64,000 nucleotides of DNA from Paenibacillus yonginensis (lineage in GTDB: Bacteria > Bacillota > Bacilli > Paenibacillales > Paenibacillaceae): NCBI RefSeq assembly GCF_001685395.1, contig NZ_CP014167.1:4410001-4474000 (forward strand). The letters are read 5' to 3'. Both the position numbers and the translations under genes were made by a program. Below, piece by piece: positions 34,766 to 43,216 of this stretch. The first letter of the stretch is position 1. Each line of letters begins with the position of its first letter. The notes beneath the pieces are model-generated. The model saw only the letters and a program-made list of their open reading frames with translations. It ran no database searches and was not told the origin of the DNA.

Positions 34766-35770
34766 TTAAAGCATGCCCGGCTTCCGGAACTCCTCGGCAT
34801 AGTTCGTGTCCATGATCTTCGCGACTTCAGCGGGCTCCTGTGTTTGGCCGAGCGCCCACATCATTTTGGTGACAAGCGCTTCAGTGGTCATATCGTATCC
34901 TGGAATCACGCCTTTCTCCAGCACACGCTGCCCCACTTCATAAATCGTTAAGTCGCCGCCTTCGTAAGGACATTGTGTAGTCACCACGATCGTCATGCCT
35001 CCGCGCATCAGTTCCTCAATTTTATTGATCAGGCTGCGTTCTTTGAAAGGAACTCCTCCCAGGCCGAACCCTTCAATCACAATCCCTTTATATCCAAGCG
35101 AATGGATGGCATCGAATATATGAGGGTTAGTCCCCGGAATCAGCCGCAGCAGAAAGACCTCCGAGCAATAATTGTCATTATAAGGATACTGGACAAGCTG
35201 CCGCTCCGGCAAGTCCTGGTTGTAAATCAACTGCCCATTTACGATAGTTCCGATGTAGGGATAGTTGATGCTTTCAAAGGCATTATAGCTCCGTGTCCGG
35301 ACTTTCGAGGCCCGGGTGCCGTTGATGATTTTGCCGTTAAAAACAACGAACACGCCTGGACGTTCTCCGCAAGCTGTGATGAAGGAGTCGATGACGTTTT
35401 TCTTCGAGTCGGAATGCTCGGCCAGAATGGAAACCTGGGAACCGGTAAGGACAACAGGCTTGGCGACCGTTCCCAGCATAAAGCTGAGCGCCGAGGAGGT
35501 GTAGGCCATTGTATCCGTACCATGGGCAATCACGATCCCGTCATAATGATGCAGGGAATCATGAACAAGCCGGGCAATCGCTGCCCAGTCCTCCGGCTGG
35601 GTATTGGTGCTGTCCATGCTCATCAGATCGATCGCGTCGATCCGGCAAATCTCCCGAAGCTCGGGAATCTGTTCCAGAATATGACCAGCGCTTTGGGTCG
35701 GAGTCAATCCGTGCTCCTGATAGGTAGAGGATATAGTTCCGCCCGTATTTATAAATAGAATAGTTTTCAT
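34766..35770 (-). CDS. L-asparaginase, type I
   Basis: 334 aa. Deaminates asparagine to aspartate and ammonia. The first active-site motif is FINTGGTISSTY and the second is GIVIAHGTDTMAYTSSALSF; LTGSQVSILAEHSDSKKNV, FNGKIINGTRASKV and IEGFGLGGVPF complete the fold. No signal peptide, so it is the cytoplasmic type. GGGAGA lies upstream of the ATG, and a hairpin occupies the leader (35792-35842). Ends near the truncated VOC gene. Confidence 0.93.
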   Translation of the reverse strand: MKTILFINTGGTISSTYQEHGLTPTQSAGHILEQIPELREICRIDAIDLMSMDSTNTQPEDWAAIARLVHDSLHHYDGIVIAHGTDTMAYTSSALSFMLGTVAKPVVLTGSQVSILAEHSDSKKNVIDSFITACGERPGVFVVFNGKIINGTRASKVRTRSYNAFESINYPYIGTIVNGQLIYNQDLPERQLVQYPYNDNYCSEVFLLRLIPGTNPHIFDAIHSLGYKGIVIEGFGLGGVPFKERSLINKIEELMRGGMTIVVTTQCPYEGGDLTIYEVGQRVLEKGVIPGYDMTTEALVTKMMWALGQTQEPAEVAKIMDTNYAEEFRKPGML

Positions 35771-35791
35771 TCAAGCCGTTCTCCCTGTATG

Positions 35792-35842
35792 ATACAAAAT
35801 CAGACACCCTGACGCAGGGAAAGGACGTCTGCTGTTTTGTAT
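35792..35842 (-). promoter_or_regulatory. Imperfect hairpin in the asparaginase leader
   Basis: TACAAAA (35793-35799) pairs with TTTTGTA (35835-35841), CAGAC (35801-35805) with GTCTG (35827-35831), and CCT with AGG near the loop. It stands 22 nt upstream of the start, so it may be an operator or an RNA control element. Confidence 0.4.
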
Positions 35843-36047
35843 TTTACTATGAAACGACCGGTGGATAAATGGGTGATTCTCCCTCGTTCGACAAGGATTT
35901 GTTGGTTATGGGCCGGTGTCGCCTGAAGAACGGGGGAAACAGAGCCTTAAGGATAAAACTGGTATTTATTTAGTAATCTAGTTAAAATGGAAAAGGATAA
36001 TGTCTCTTATCTAGCATTTTATCATAGAGCAGAAAGGAAGGATGATT

Positions 36048-38441
36048 TTGAAAAGAAACCCTCAGGCAGGCGAGGCCAAAGCCGCCAAAATGACGATTAG
36101 CGCGCTGACCGCTCTCTTGCTGCTGACCCCAGCGGCTATGGCCGGGGCAGAGGAGGCCGGATCGGTGGACACTGCGATCAGCAGCACAGCATCGCCCGCT
36201 GGAAATCGCGGGCTGCAGCAAGCGGCAGGAGAATTGACGGCAAATGCCTCTTCTCAGCCCTCCAAGGCCGACCCCTCCAAAGTCAAATTTACCAAAGACC
36301 AGGCGGTAGCCAAGCTGAGAGAGCTGTTCCCCATTTTAAGTGAAGCGACCGTTTCCAGTTATGAATTGGGAGTAACCAATCAATATCCGCCTCCCGTTGA
36401 TCAAATGGTTTGGAATATTCAGTGGAACTATCAGATCAACAATTCTTATTACGGGTTCAACAGCCGGGTAGATGCGGTAACCGGGGATCTTATTGATACA
36501 GCCCTATACATTCCAAATATGAACAGCAATGAGGCTTATTATCCCCCTAAATTAACGGAAGAGCAGGCCTTGGATAAAGCGCGCGTTTTCCTGCAGAAAG
36601 CGGTGACTGTCCCGTCCGGTGTGGAGTGGGAAGTAGACGATAATGACGCTTACAGTTTGGCGAATCCCAGTTTGTTTGGACCTGTTGAATATACGTTCAG
36701 CTTTCGGCAGAAGAAAGGCGGCATCAAGTCCAATTTCGCCAACTACTACATAACCGTTACCGGGGATGGCACCGTCATTCGTTTCTCCCGCCCTCTTGAT
36801 CCCATCGATTTGCCGAATACAAAGGTGACCATCACTCAAGCCGAAGCCGATCAGCAGTTTGCCGATCAGCTCGATCTGGAACTGGCTTACGTCCCTCAAT
36901 ACAAGGAGGGGCTGCCTGAGCGTTATCTCCTGGCCTGGCAGCCAGTTGAAGCTGCTCTCTACGACATAGATGCCGCAACCGGGGCGCGAATTTCGAAATT
37001 AGGGAAAGAAGCCGGGGAAGACGCCAATGTCTTGACTGATGTCCCGGCCGGACAGAAGCTTTATACACCACGCTCAGAAGGGGAACGGCTGACGGATGAA
37101 GAAGCGGCGAAGCTGGTTGAACAGCGTATCGGAGTTCCGGCCAACCGCAGCTTAGCTTCTCGGCGTTTGAGCCAGTTTTATCCGGATCAGGACCGCCAGG
37201 TGTGGAACCTGAGCTGGAGAGGGAATGATTCGGGAACCCGAGGGCTCCCGCCCGAAACCAATGTAATGGTGGATGCCGACAGCGGTCAAATTCTTTCTTA
37301 TACCCAGGAGGCTTATCGTTACAATGACGACCGGACATCAGCCGAAGCTGTCAAACCGGTTCCATATGAAACAGCCAAGCAGAAAGCCTTCTATTGGGTG
37401 AACCTGCTCTATCCGGATGCCAGCCAGCAATTAAAGCTTGCAGAAGCTGCCAAGGAGCCCCGGCAAGCCGGCGAATCCGGCTATGACTTTACTTTTGCAA
37501 GATACTACAAAGGAATCAAAGTGGTGGACGATAACGTTACGATGCATCTTGGCCCGGATGGAGACCTGGAGTCCTATTATGGCAGATCAAATCCGAAGGT
37601 ATCCGGGCTGCCTACGGAGCCATCCGTTGATAAAAAGGCAGCGCTGAAAGTTTATTTGAATGAATATCAAACAGAACTCCATTATGCCTATTACGGCGGA
37701 TACTATTCGATCCTCAACCAATATGAGGAGCCGGTGATCAGACTGGTCTATGGTGCCGTACCTAAGAGCGAGAATGAGCTTACCGTAGCTCTGGACGCAC
37801 AGACGGGAAAATGGCTGACCAATAATCAGCTTGCAGGTCAGCTTGCACCGGGGCAGGAGCCTGCCGATATCAAAGGGCGGCCTGAGGAACAGGATTTGCA
37901 AACCTTAATCCGTTATCAGGTGCTTAAACCGGATGAAGAAGGTCTCATCCATCCTGAAGCTGAAATCACTGTCGGAGACTGGCTGGATATGATGGCGCGG
38001 GCAGCGACAACTTATATCAGCAGTTCCAATAACGGAGACGACGGCAAACCGAAGAGTACCGCCGGCGTATCACCGGAAGATGTTTATTATACTTCCGTTC
38101 AGTATGCCTCAAGCGCAGGCTGGATTGATGCCAAGTCGCAGATTGCGGTTCACGACAAGCTGACGCGCGATAAGCTGGCTGCTCTGCTTGCTGGAATTTT
38201 GCAATACAGCAAATTGACTGTCTATCTGAAGGAGAACGGCGAAGCCAACCAATTCACGGATGCAGCTGCTATCCAGAACAAAGGGGCGGTTACGCTGGCC
38301 GTGAAGCTGGGGCTGCTGAAGGGCACAGATGGACGGTTTGAACCCCAACACCTCGTAACCAAAGCCGAGGCAGCCCAGGTTATGATGAAGCTGGTTAAAT
38401 TGCAGGGACACACCGACCAGAAGATTGTTCAATCTTATTAG
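36048..38441 (+). CDS. YcdB/YcdC domain protein with SLH domain
   Basis: 797 aa. Signal peptide (AAKMTISALTALLLLTPAAM), then two YcdB/YcdC-like repeat regions at about residues 75-260 and 320-520, each with the pattern DQxVWNIQWNY / VWNLSWRG followed by VDAxxGxxx. The C-terminal part from about residue 610 carries S-layer-homology modules (VHDKLTRDKLAALLAGILQY, FTDAAAIQNKGAVTLAVKLG, then GRFEPQHLVTKAEAAQVMMK). The SLH part would fix it to secondary wall polymers. TTG 36048 is used because AAGGAAGG lies 6 nt upstream; the ATG at 36042 abuts that site. Function of the repeats unknown. Confidence 0.85.
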   Translation: MKRNPQAGEAKAAKMTISALTALLLLTPAAMAGAEEAGSVDTAISSTASPAGNRGLQQAAGELTANASSQPSKADPSKVKFTKDQAVAKLRELFPILSEATVSSYELGVTNQYPPPVDQMVWNIQWNYQINNSYYGFNSRVDAVTGDLIDTALYIPNMNSNEAYYPPKLTEEQALDKARVFLQKAVTVPSGVEWEVDDNDAYSLANPSLFGPVEYTFSFRQKKGGIKSNFANYYITVTGDGTVIRFSRPLDPIDLPNTKVTITQAEADQQFADQLDLELAYVPQYKEGLPERYLLAWQPVEAALYDIDAATGARISKLGKEAGEDANVLTDVPAGQKLYTPRSEGERLTDEEAAKLVEQRIGVPANRSLASRRLSQFYPDQDRQVWNLSWRGNDSGTRGLPPETNVMVDADSGQILSYTQEAYRYNDDRTSAEAVKPVPYETAKQKAFYWVNLLYPDASQQLKLAEAAKEPRQAGESGYDFTFARYYKGIKVVDDNVTMHLGPDGDLESYYGRSNPKVSGLPTEPSVDKKAALKVYLNEYQTELHYAYYGGYYSILNQYEEPVIRLVYGAVPKSENELTVALDAQTGKWLTNNQLAGQLAPGQEPADIKGRPEEQDLQTLIRYQVLKPDEEGLIHPEAEITVGDWLDMMARAATTYISSSNNGDDGKPKSTAGVSPEDVYYTSVQYASSAGWIDAKSQIAVHDKLTRDKLAALLAGILQYSKLTVYLKENGEANQFTDAAAIQNKGAVTLAVKLGLLKGTDGRFEPQHLVTKAEAAQVMMKLVKLQGHTDQKIVQSY

Positions 38442-38458
38442 AAGGCAGCAGCGGCAAA

Positions 38459-38511
38459 CAGCCGTCCCGGATTATGGAGAGCAATGTCCATAACCGGGAC
38501 GGCTTCTTTTA
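38459..38511. terminator. Bidirectional terminator
   Basis: AGCCGTCCCGG..TTATGGA pairs with TCCATAA.CCGGGACGGCT over an 8-nt loop, then TTCTTTTA. It separates the SLH protein gene from the convergent GT-C gene. Confidence 0.88.
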
Positions 38512-40203
38512 TTCGCGTGAGGTACGGAAAGCCAGCTGCCACATAATCACGGCCAGCCAAAGAACAAGCAGCACGTTAATCAAGGATACGAACATCAACG
38601 AATAAGTGTAGGAGGGAGTTCCGGTCCGGCCTGTTGCTCCGTAGAGCACCGAGAACGTGTTGGCAAAGACTGTAAAGCTGAATCCCGCAGCCACTCCCAG
38701 CAGCCGTTTGTCTTTGAAATATAAATAGGCGCAGATCGCCAAAGCAACGGCAGGGAACAAATACCGTTCATGCATGCTGGTCGAGAACGTAAACACGCCG
38801 GCAATCTGGAACAATGCCGCTAGGAAGGCGGCCTCCCGGCTGCGAATCCGCGAGTAGATCAGCCACGAATAGGCCGTGGTCAGCACGATAAAGATCCATC
38901 CCCAGGTTTGGTAGCTGAAAAGGATGAATACCGAGCTGCTGTCCTTGTGATTGGCGCCGATCAGGCTAAAGAAATTGTCCGCATTGACAGAGGCGTAAGG
39001 ATATTCGCCGATCGTACGTTGAAACAGCTTCACGATCCAAAGCGGGTCCTGGCCTGAAGAGAAAGGCAGAATGAGCAGAACGACCACCGCGGCTGCCGTT
39101 AGCATGCCGGCAGCTGCTTTCTTGACGCTGCGCAGGCGTACCCACTCAAAGAACAGCACCGGCGCAAAAATAATCCCCTGCGGCTTCATCATCACCGCCG
39201 CGGCAAACAAGGCGGCGGACCAGGTCAGCCGTCCTTCCGTAATCAGCAGCACAGCGAGGACGATCAGCAAGGTGAAGAAAGAGTCCACCTGCCCCCAAAA
39301 GGCCGAATCGACCAGTACAGCCGGGCAGGCTGCGTAAAAAGCCGCCAGAATGAAGCCCAGCCTTGTCGAAACATGCCGGGATGCCAGCCTGTAGATCAGA
39401 TAACCGGTGATTACGTCGGCAAGCAGAGACGGCAGCTTGATCATCGTGTTAAAGAAGATCTCCATTCCCGGCAGCGAGGCCGCTCTCCCGATCAGATACA
39501 GAAAATAGATCAGCAGCGGCGGATAATCCGCCGATCCATGGACATAGAAACCGGAGAAATCCTGCGCGGCCGAAGTGGCCCAGCTCCGGAAATAATTCAT
39601 GTCTCCGTTATGCCCCGTTGTCCAGGGCACAAGGGCAATCCGCAGCAGCAGCGCCGAGCCGAGCATCAGCCACAGCGTGCTGCGGCCTGAATGCCGGCGG
39701 TTGGCGGCTTCACCTTCACCGCTGTCCCAAGCAAGCAGGGCAGGCTGGGCGCTGCGCAGCCGCCGCCAGCCTATGCCAATCAGCACAGCGGCCAGCGCTG
39801 TGTAAGCAGCAAGGGCAATCGGCTCAGCCAGAGGGATCTGGGACATACGCCCGCCGCCCATGCTGCCCAATCCTCCTCCTTCGAATCCACGGCCGTCACC
39901 AGGCCGGAGCCTTCCTCCTGAACTTCCGCGGCTCTCCTGCCCGCCGTTTGTCTCGCCAAACCCGCTTGCTCCAAGGAAAGCCCGGCTGAATTCATCCGGG
40001 TTCCACCTGCTCGGTTCCGATCGGAAGCCTTCCGTACCGCCCGTCCCGTTCTGCTGCCAGCCGGAACGATGGAAACCGCCGTTTCCGTCCGCATGATGCG
40101 TAAAGGCGAATCCCGCCAAAGAGAATATACACAGCACCAACGACAGGATAAAGGTCCACTTCAGCGTGCTGGATAATTTTGATGTTTGAAGTGCTTCAGG
40201 CAC
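38509..40203 (-). CDS. GT-C-type mannosyl/glycosyltransferase membrane protein
   Basis: 564 aa with about 12 membrane helices, resembling polyprenol-linked GT39/GT87-like glycosyltransferases. After the first helix an extracytoplasmic loop (about residues 40-118) is unusually rich in G, R and S (GFRSEPSRWNPDEFSRAFLG, GGQESRGSSGGRLRPGD). Later come GHNGDMNYFRSWATSAAQDF with the conserved D, YVHGSADYPPLLIYFLYLIG, and the long CPAVLVDSAFWGQVDSFFTL, WSAALFAAAVMMKPQGIIFA and STSMHERYLFPAVALAI loops. GTG 40203 is used because GAGG lies 8 nt upstream. Its acceptor and the polymer it serves are unknown; it is divergent from the c-di-GMP polysaccharide operon next door. Confidence 0.85.
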   Translation of the reverse strand: MPEALQTSKLSSTLKWTFILSLVLCIFSLAGFAFTHHADGNGGFHRSGWQQNGTGGTEGFRSEPSRWNPDEFSRAFLGASGFGETNGGQESRGSSGGRLRPGDGRGFEGGGLGSMGGGRMSQIPLAEPIALAAYTALAAVLIGIGWRRLRSAQPALLAWDSGEGEAANRRHSGRSTLWLMLGSALLLRIALVPWTTGHNGDMNYFRSWATSAAQDFSGFYVHGSADYPPLLIYFLYLIGRAASLPGMEIFFNTMIKLPSLLADVITGYLIYRLASRHVSTRLGFILAAFYAACPAVLVDSAFWGQVDSFFTLLIVLAVLLITEGRLTWSAALFAAAVMMKPQGIIFAPVLFFEWVRLRSVKKAAAGMLTAAAVVVLLILPFSSGQDPLWIVKLFQRTIGEYPYASVNADNFFSLIGANHKDSSSVFILFSYQTWGWIFIVLTTAYSWLIYSRIRSREAAFLAALFQIAGVFTFSTSMHERYLFPAVALAICAYLYFKDKRLLGVAAGFSFTVFANTFSVLYGATGRTGTPSYTYSLMFVSLINVLLVLWLAVIMWQLAFRTSRE

Positions 40204-40381
40204 ATGCAACGCCTCATTTCAAGTAATAGGATGTGAAGGTTTGTTTGTGTCCATGCCGGTTACAAGCCTTTTGCATTATAGCGAATCTTCCTTAAAGGCA
40301 CCTGAAAGGAACTTGAAATAAGTTAATCATCTTTTCTGAAAAATGATAAGAAACTGGGTATTAAACCAGCAGCACATCAAG

Positions 40382-40387
40382 TATAAT
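40382..40387 (+). promoter_or_regulatory. Candidate -10 element of the polysaccharide synthase operon
   Basis: TATAAT at 40382-40387, about 70 nt before the first gene. No good -35 lies at 16-18 nt (TATTAA is the best). A CTGG/CCAG inverted repeat lies just upstream. Confidence 0.4.
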
Positions 40388-40455
40388 CAGAATAATAAAT
40401 GACATGATTCGACATTAGCTGGAATGTTCTATTTAACGAGAAAGGGTGAACACGG

Positions 40456-41613
40456 CTGAAAAAGTTAGCTTTTGCGGCAGTGCTGATCGTTCTGGTGGCT
40501 TTGCTGGACTCCTGCCGGCGTTCTGAATCCGTCCAGCCTGTTCCATCAACGTCTTCCCCGGCAAATCCCATAGATGTCTCTGTCCTCTCTGTGCTTCCTG
40601 AGCATGCCTATGGGAAGGACAGCGGCAAGGACAAGGAGCAGTCGGCTCTAACTGCCTTCATCCGCGGCAAGCTGCAAGGATCACACGGTATTTTCACCAA
40701 TTTGATCGAGACCCAACAGGAAAGCGAATCCGCAACCGGGCACGAGGTGCTCAGTGAATCGGCGTCTTTGCTCCTGCGTTACGATGTATTGTCCGGAGAC
40801 CCGCAGCGCTTTGAGCAGGACTGGCAGACGGCCAGGCAAACGTTCGATCTGGATACAGGCTTCAGCTACCGATACAGCCCGAAGCAGGATAAACGTTATC
40901 CTGTAAATGCGGCAGTAGACGATTTGCGGATGATCCGCAGCTTCTATGAAGCGGGCAAAAGGTTTGACCGCGAAGACTACACCCGTTTGGCAGACGATTA
41001 CAGCCGGCGGTTTCTGAAGTATAACGTCCAGGACGGTTATATGGTTGATTTTTACAATGAACAGGCCGGTGAACGAAACAGCTTTATTACGTTATGCTAC
41101 ATTGACCTCAAGACGCTGGCATTGATGCCGGACGGCCCGGACAAGCAGAAACTGCTCAGCCAAATGACCGGGATCGTAACCGGGGGGTATATTTCCGACG
41201 ATTTTCCATTTTATCACACCCGCTATGATTATAAAAAACAAGCCTATCTCACCGAATCCGTGAACACGGTCGAATCGCTGCTGACCATCCTTGCCCTCTC
41301 CGAAGTACATTTGGAGCGGCCGGCCAGCATTGCCTATATCAAAGAGAAGGTCAAAGCAGGCGAGCTGTACGGGAAATACAGCTTTAAGGGCCAGCCGTCC
41401 ACGGATCTCCAGTCCACGGCTATTTATGCCTTGGCGGCCATGATCGGCTCTACGATCGGCGACCGCGAGCTTTATGAGGACAGCATAAACCGGATGCAGG
41501 CGTATCAGATTCCAGCCGGTCAAGGCGAGCTGGCAGGAGCCTTTGCGGATGCGGCCACCGGTCAAGCTTATTCCTTCGATAATCTGACAGCGCTGCTGGC
41601 CTACCAATATTAA
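40456..41613 (+). CDS. YdaJ-like lipoprotein, glycoside hydrolase family 8-like
   Basis: 385 aa. The start is read as CTG 40456, since AAAGGGTG sits 7 nt upstream and the resulting MKKLAFAAVLIVLVALLDSC is a full lipoprotein signal with the lipid-modified Cys; GTG 40480 would leave too short a signal. The rest is an alpha/alpha-toroid like GH8 (TGFSYRYSPKQDKRYPVNAA, DDLRMIRSFYEAGKRF, LTESVNTVESLLTILALSEV, KYSFKGQPSTDLQSTAIYAL). It matches B. subtilis YdaJ, first gene of the ydaJKLMN exopolysaccharide operon. It probably trims or processes the exported glucan-like polymer. Confidence 0.82.
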   Translation: MKKLAFAAVLIVLVALLDSCRRSESVQPVPSTSSPANPIDVSVLSVLPEHAYGKDSGKDKEQSALTAFIRGKLQGSHGIFTNLIETQQESESATGHEVLSESASLLLRYDVLSGDPQRFEQDWQTARQTFDLDTGFSYRYSPKQDKRYPVNAAVDDLRMIRSFYEAGKRFDREDYTRLADDYSRRFLKYNVQDGYMVDFYNEQAGERNSFITLCYIDLKTLALMPDGPDKQKLLSQMTGIVTGGYISDDFPFYHTRYDYKKQAYLTESVNTVESLLTILALSEVHLERPASIAYIKEKVKAGELYGKYSFKGQPSTDLQSTAIYALAAMIGSTIGDRELYEDSINRMQAYQIPAGQGELAGAFADAATGQAYSFDNLTALLAYQY

Positions 41614-41635
41614 ATCTGCAAGGGGGAAATTCATC

Positions 41636-43216
41636 ATGCTTAGCGGGCGCTCTATTTCAGGCGGGGTTCGTCAGGGCTATTTATGGATGCTTCGTACGAT
41701 ATCGCCTGCCGCATTTGGAGCAGCGGGAGTTTTGATGATCACGGTATTTGCCCTGTTTGTACCGCCTTATATCGGGATGGCCGATAACGGTGACTTTTTT
41801 CGGGTAGCGTACAGCAACGGCATTTATTTCAACCACCCTGACTATGACAGCCAGTATTTCGACTATTTCGTCAAGCAATACGGGATCTTTCAGTACTTCA
41901 ATGAAAACGGGGCTACGATTAATTCCTCGCAATCTCTGTTTATTAAACTGGCTTTAATGTTAAACAAACTGGTATTCAGCAGCACGGTGTTTGATCTGCG
42001 GTTTCAGGCCGTCATTTATGCCGTATTGTATACGGCTGCCGTTTATCTGCTGATCGAGGGTTTAACCTGGGGGATTTCGCGCCGCAAAGGTTATCTGATC
42101 GCGCTGATTGCGCTGTTTATATTCGGGGATACGGGGTACACCGCGTATTTCAGTTCTTTTTACAGTGAAGCGATCGTGCTGATTATGGCGGTATTTCTGT
42201 TTGCTTCGTGGCTGCTGATGTACCGGAAAAGGTACAACGACTATGTTCTGCTTGCCATTTTTGTTATTAGCGCTGTTCTACTGACTACCTCGAAGCAGCA
42301 AAATGCCCCGGTGGGCATGATTGCCGCCGTCATGGGCGTCTCGCTACTGTTCCTGAGAAGCGGCCGGACTTTCCGGATTCTGACGGGCTGTTCGCTGGTG
42401 GTGTTTATGGGGGCGGGCGTTCTGACCTATACGATGATCTCCAAGGAGTTCGTCAATATCAACGCTTATCATGCGATGACGCGAGGGGTGCTGATGCAGT
42501 CGGTTGATCCGGAGAAGACGCTGCAGTCCTTCGGCATTGACGAACAGTATGCGCTGCTTAAGGACAGCATCTATTACGAGCCTTATTCGACCATTGATGT
42601 GAACTCGCCGATGCTGGAACGCGAATTTTACAGCAAATACGGCTTTGCATCCATATTGAAGTATTACGTTCTGCACCCGGGACGTTTGTGGGCGATTCTG
42701 GACGTTGCGGCCAAAGGGGCGTTTACGATCCGTCCGGAGGCGATGGGCAACTTCGAGCAGTCGACGGGGGCGGCCCCGGGAACACATACCCATTTCTTTT
42801 CGCTGTACAGCCTCCTCAAGGAACGGGTGCTGCCGAAGACGTTCGGTTTTATCGTCCTCTGGGGCATCGTGGTAATGGGCTTGTACCTGCCTGCTTTCGT
42901 TAAAGCGATGAAGGAGCGGAATTTCCGGCATATCCAGAAGCTGATTTTGGTTGTTTCTACGCTGATCATCGGGTTATCCGGCATTTTTGTTTCTATTATA
43001 GGTGCCGGTGATGCCGACCTGGCCAAACACGAATTTCTGTTTACGTTGTCCTTTGATCTGATTCTGCTGCTGCTTGTTGCCGATCTCATCGGCCGCAGCC
43101 TGTTTATCCACCCGGATCCAGCAGTTCGGAAGCCGAACTCTGAATCGGAAGTTCCTTCAGCGGCTCGCCCTGCTGCTTCCGCTTCCGCTGCAGCAGGACA
43201 GGAGGTGGCGCCATGA
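41636..43216 (+). CDS. Polytopic membrane protein in the ydaJ-like operon, GT-C-like
   Basis: 526 aa with about 11 membrane segments. Loops contain PYIGMADNGDFFRVAYSNGI (a D-rich loop after the first helix, as in GT-C enzymes), YTAYFSSFYSEAIVLIMAVF, and an extracytoplasmic part with MTRGVLMQSVDPEKTLQSFG. The C-terminal 30 residues are P/A/S-rich. B. subtilis ydaJKLMN has no equivalent that I recall, so this is an extra gene of the locus. A glycosyltransferase or a lipid-linked sugar handling role is inferred. AAGGGGGAA lies 7 nt before the ATG. Its end overlaps the next gene by 4 nt. Confidence 0.72.
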   Translation: MLSGRSISGGVRQGYLWMLRTISPAAFGAAGVLMITVFALFVPPYIGMADNGDFFRVAYSNGIYFNHPDYDSQYFDYFVKQYGIFQYFNENGATINSSQSLFIKLALMLNKLVFSSTVFDLRFQAVIYAVLYTAAVYLLIEGLTWGISRRKGYLIALIALFIFGDTGYTAYFSSFYSEAIVLIMAVFLFASWLLMYRKRYNDYVLLAIFVISAVLLTTSKQQNAPVGMIAAVMGVSLLFLRSGRTFRILTGCSLVVFMGAGVLTYTMISKEFVNINAYHAMTRGVLMQSVDPEKTLQSFGIDEQYALLKDSIYYEPYSTIDVNSPMLEREFYSKYGFASILKYYVLHPGRLWAILDVAAKGAFTIRPEAMGNFEQSTGAAPGTHTHFFSLYSLLKERVLPKTFGFIVLWGIVVMGLYLPAFVKAMKERNFRHIQKLILVVSTLIIGLSGIFVSIIGAGDADLAKHEFLFTLSFDLILLLLVADLIGRSLFIHPDPAVRKPNSESEVPSAARPAASASAAAGQEVAP

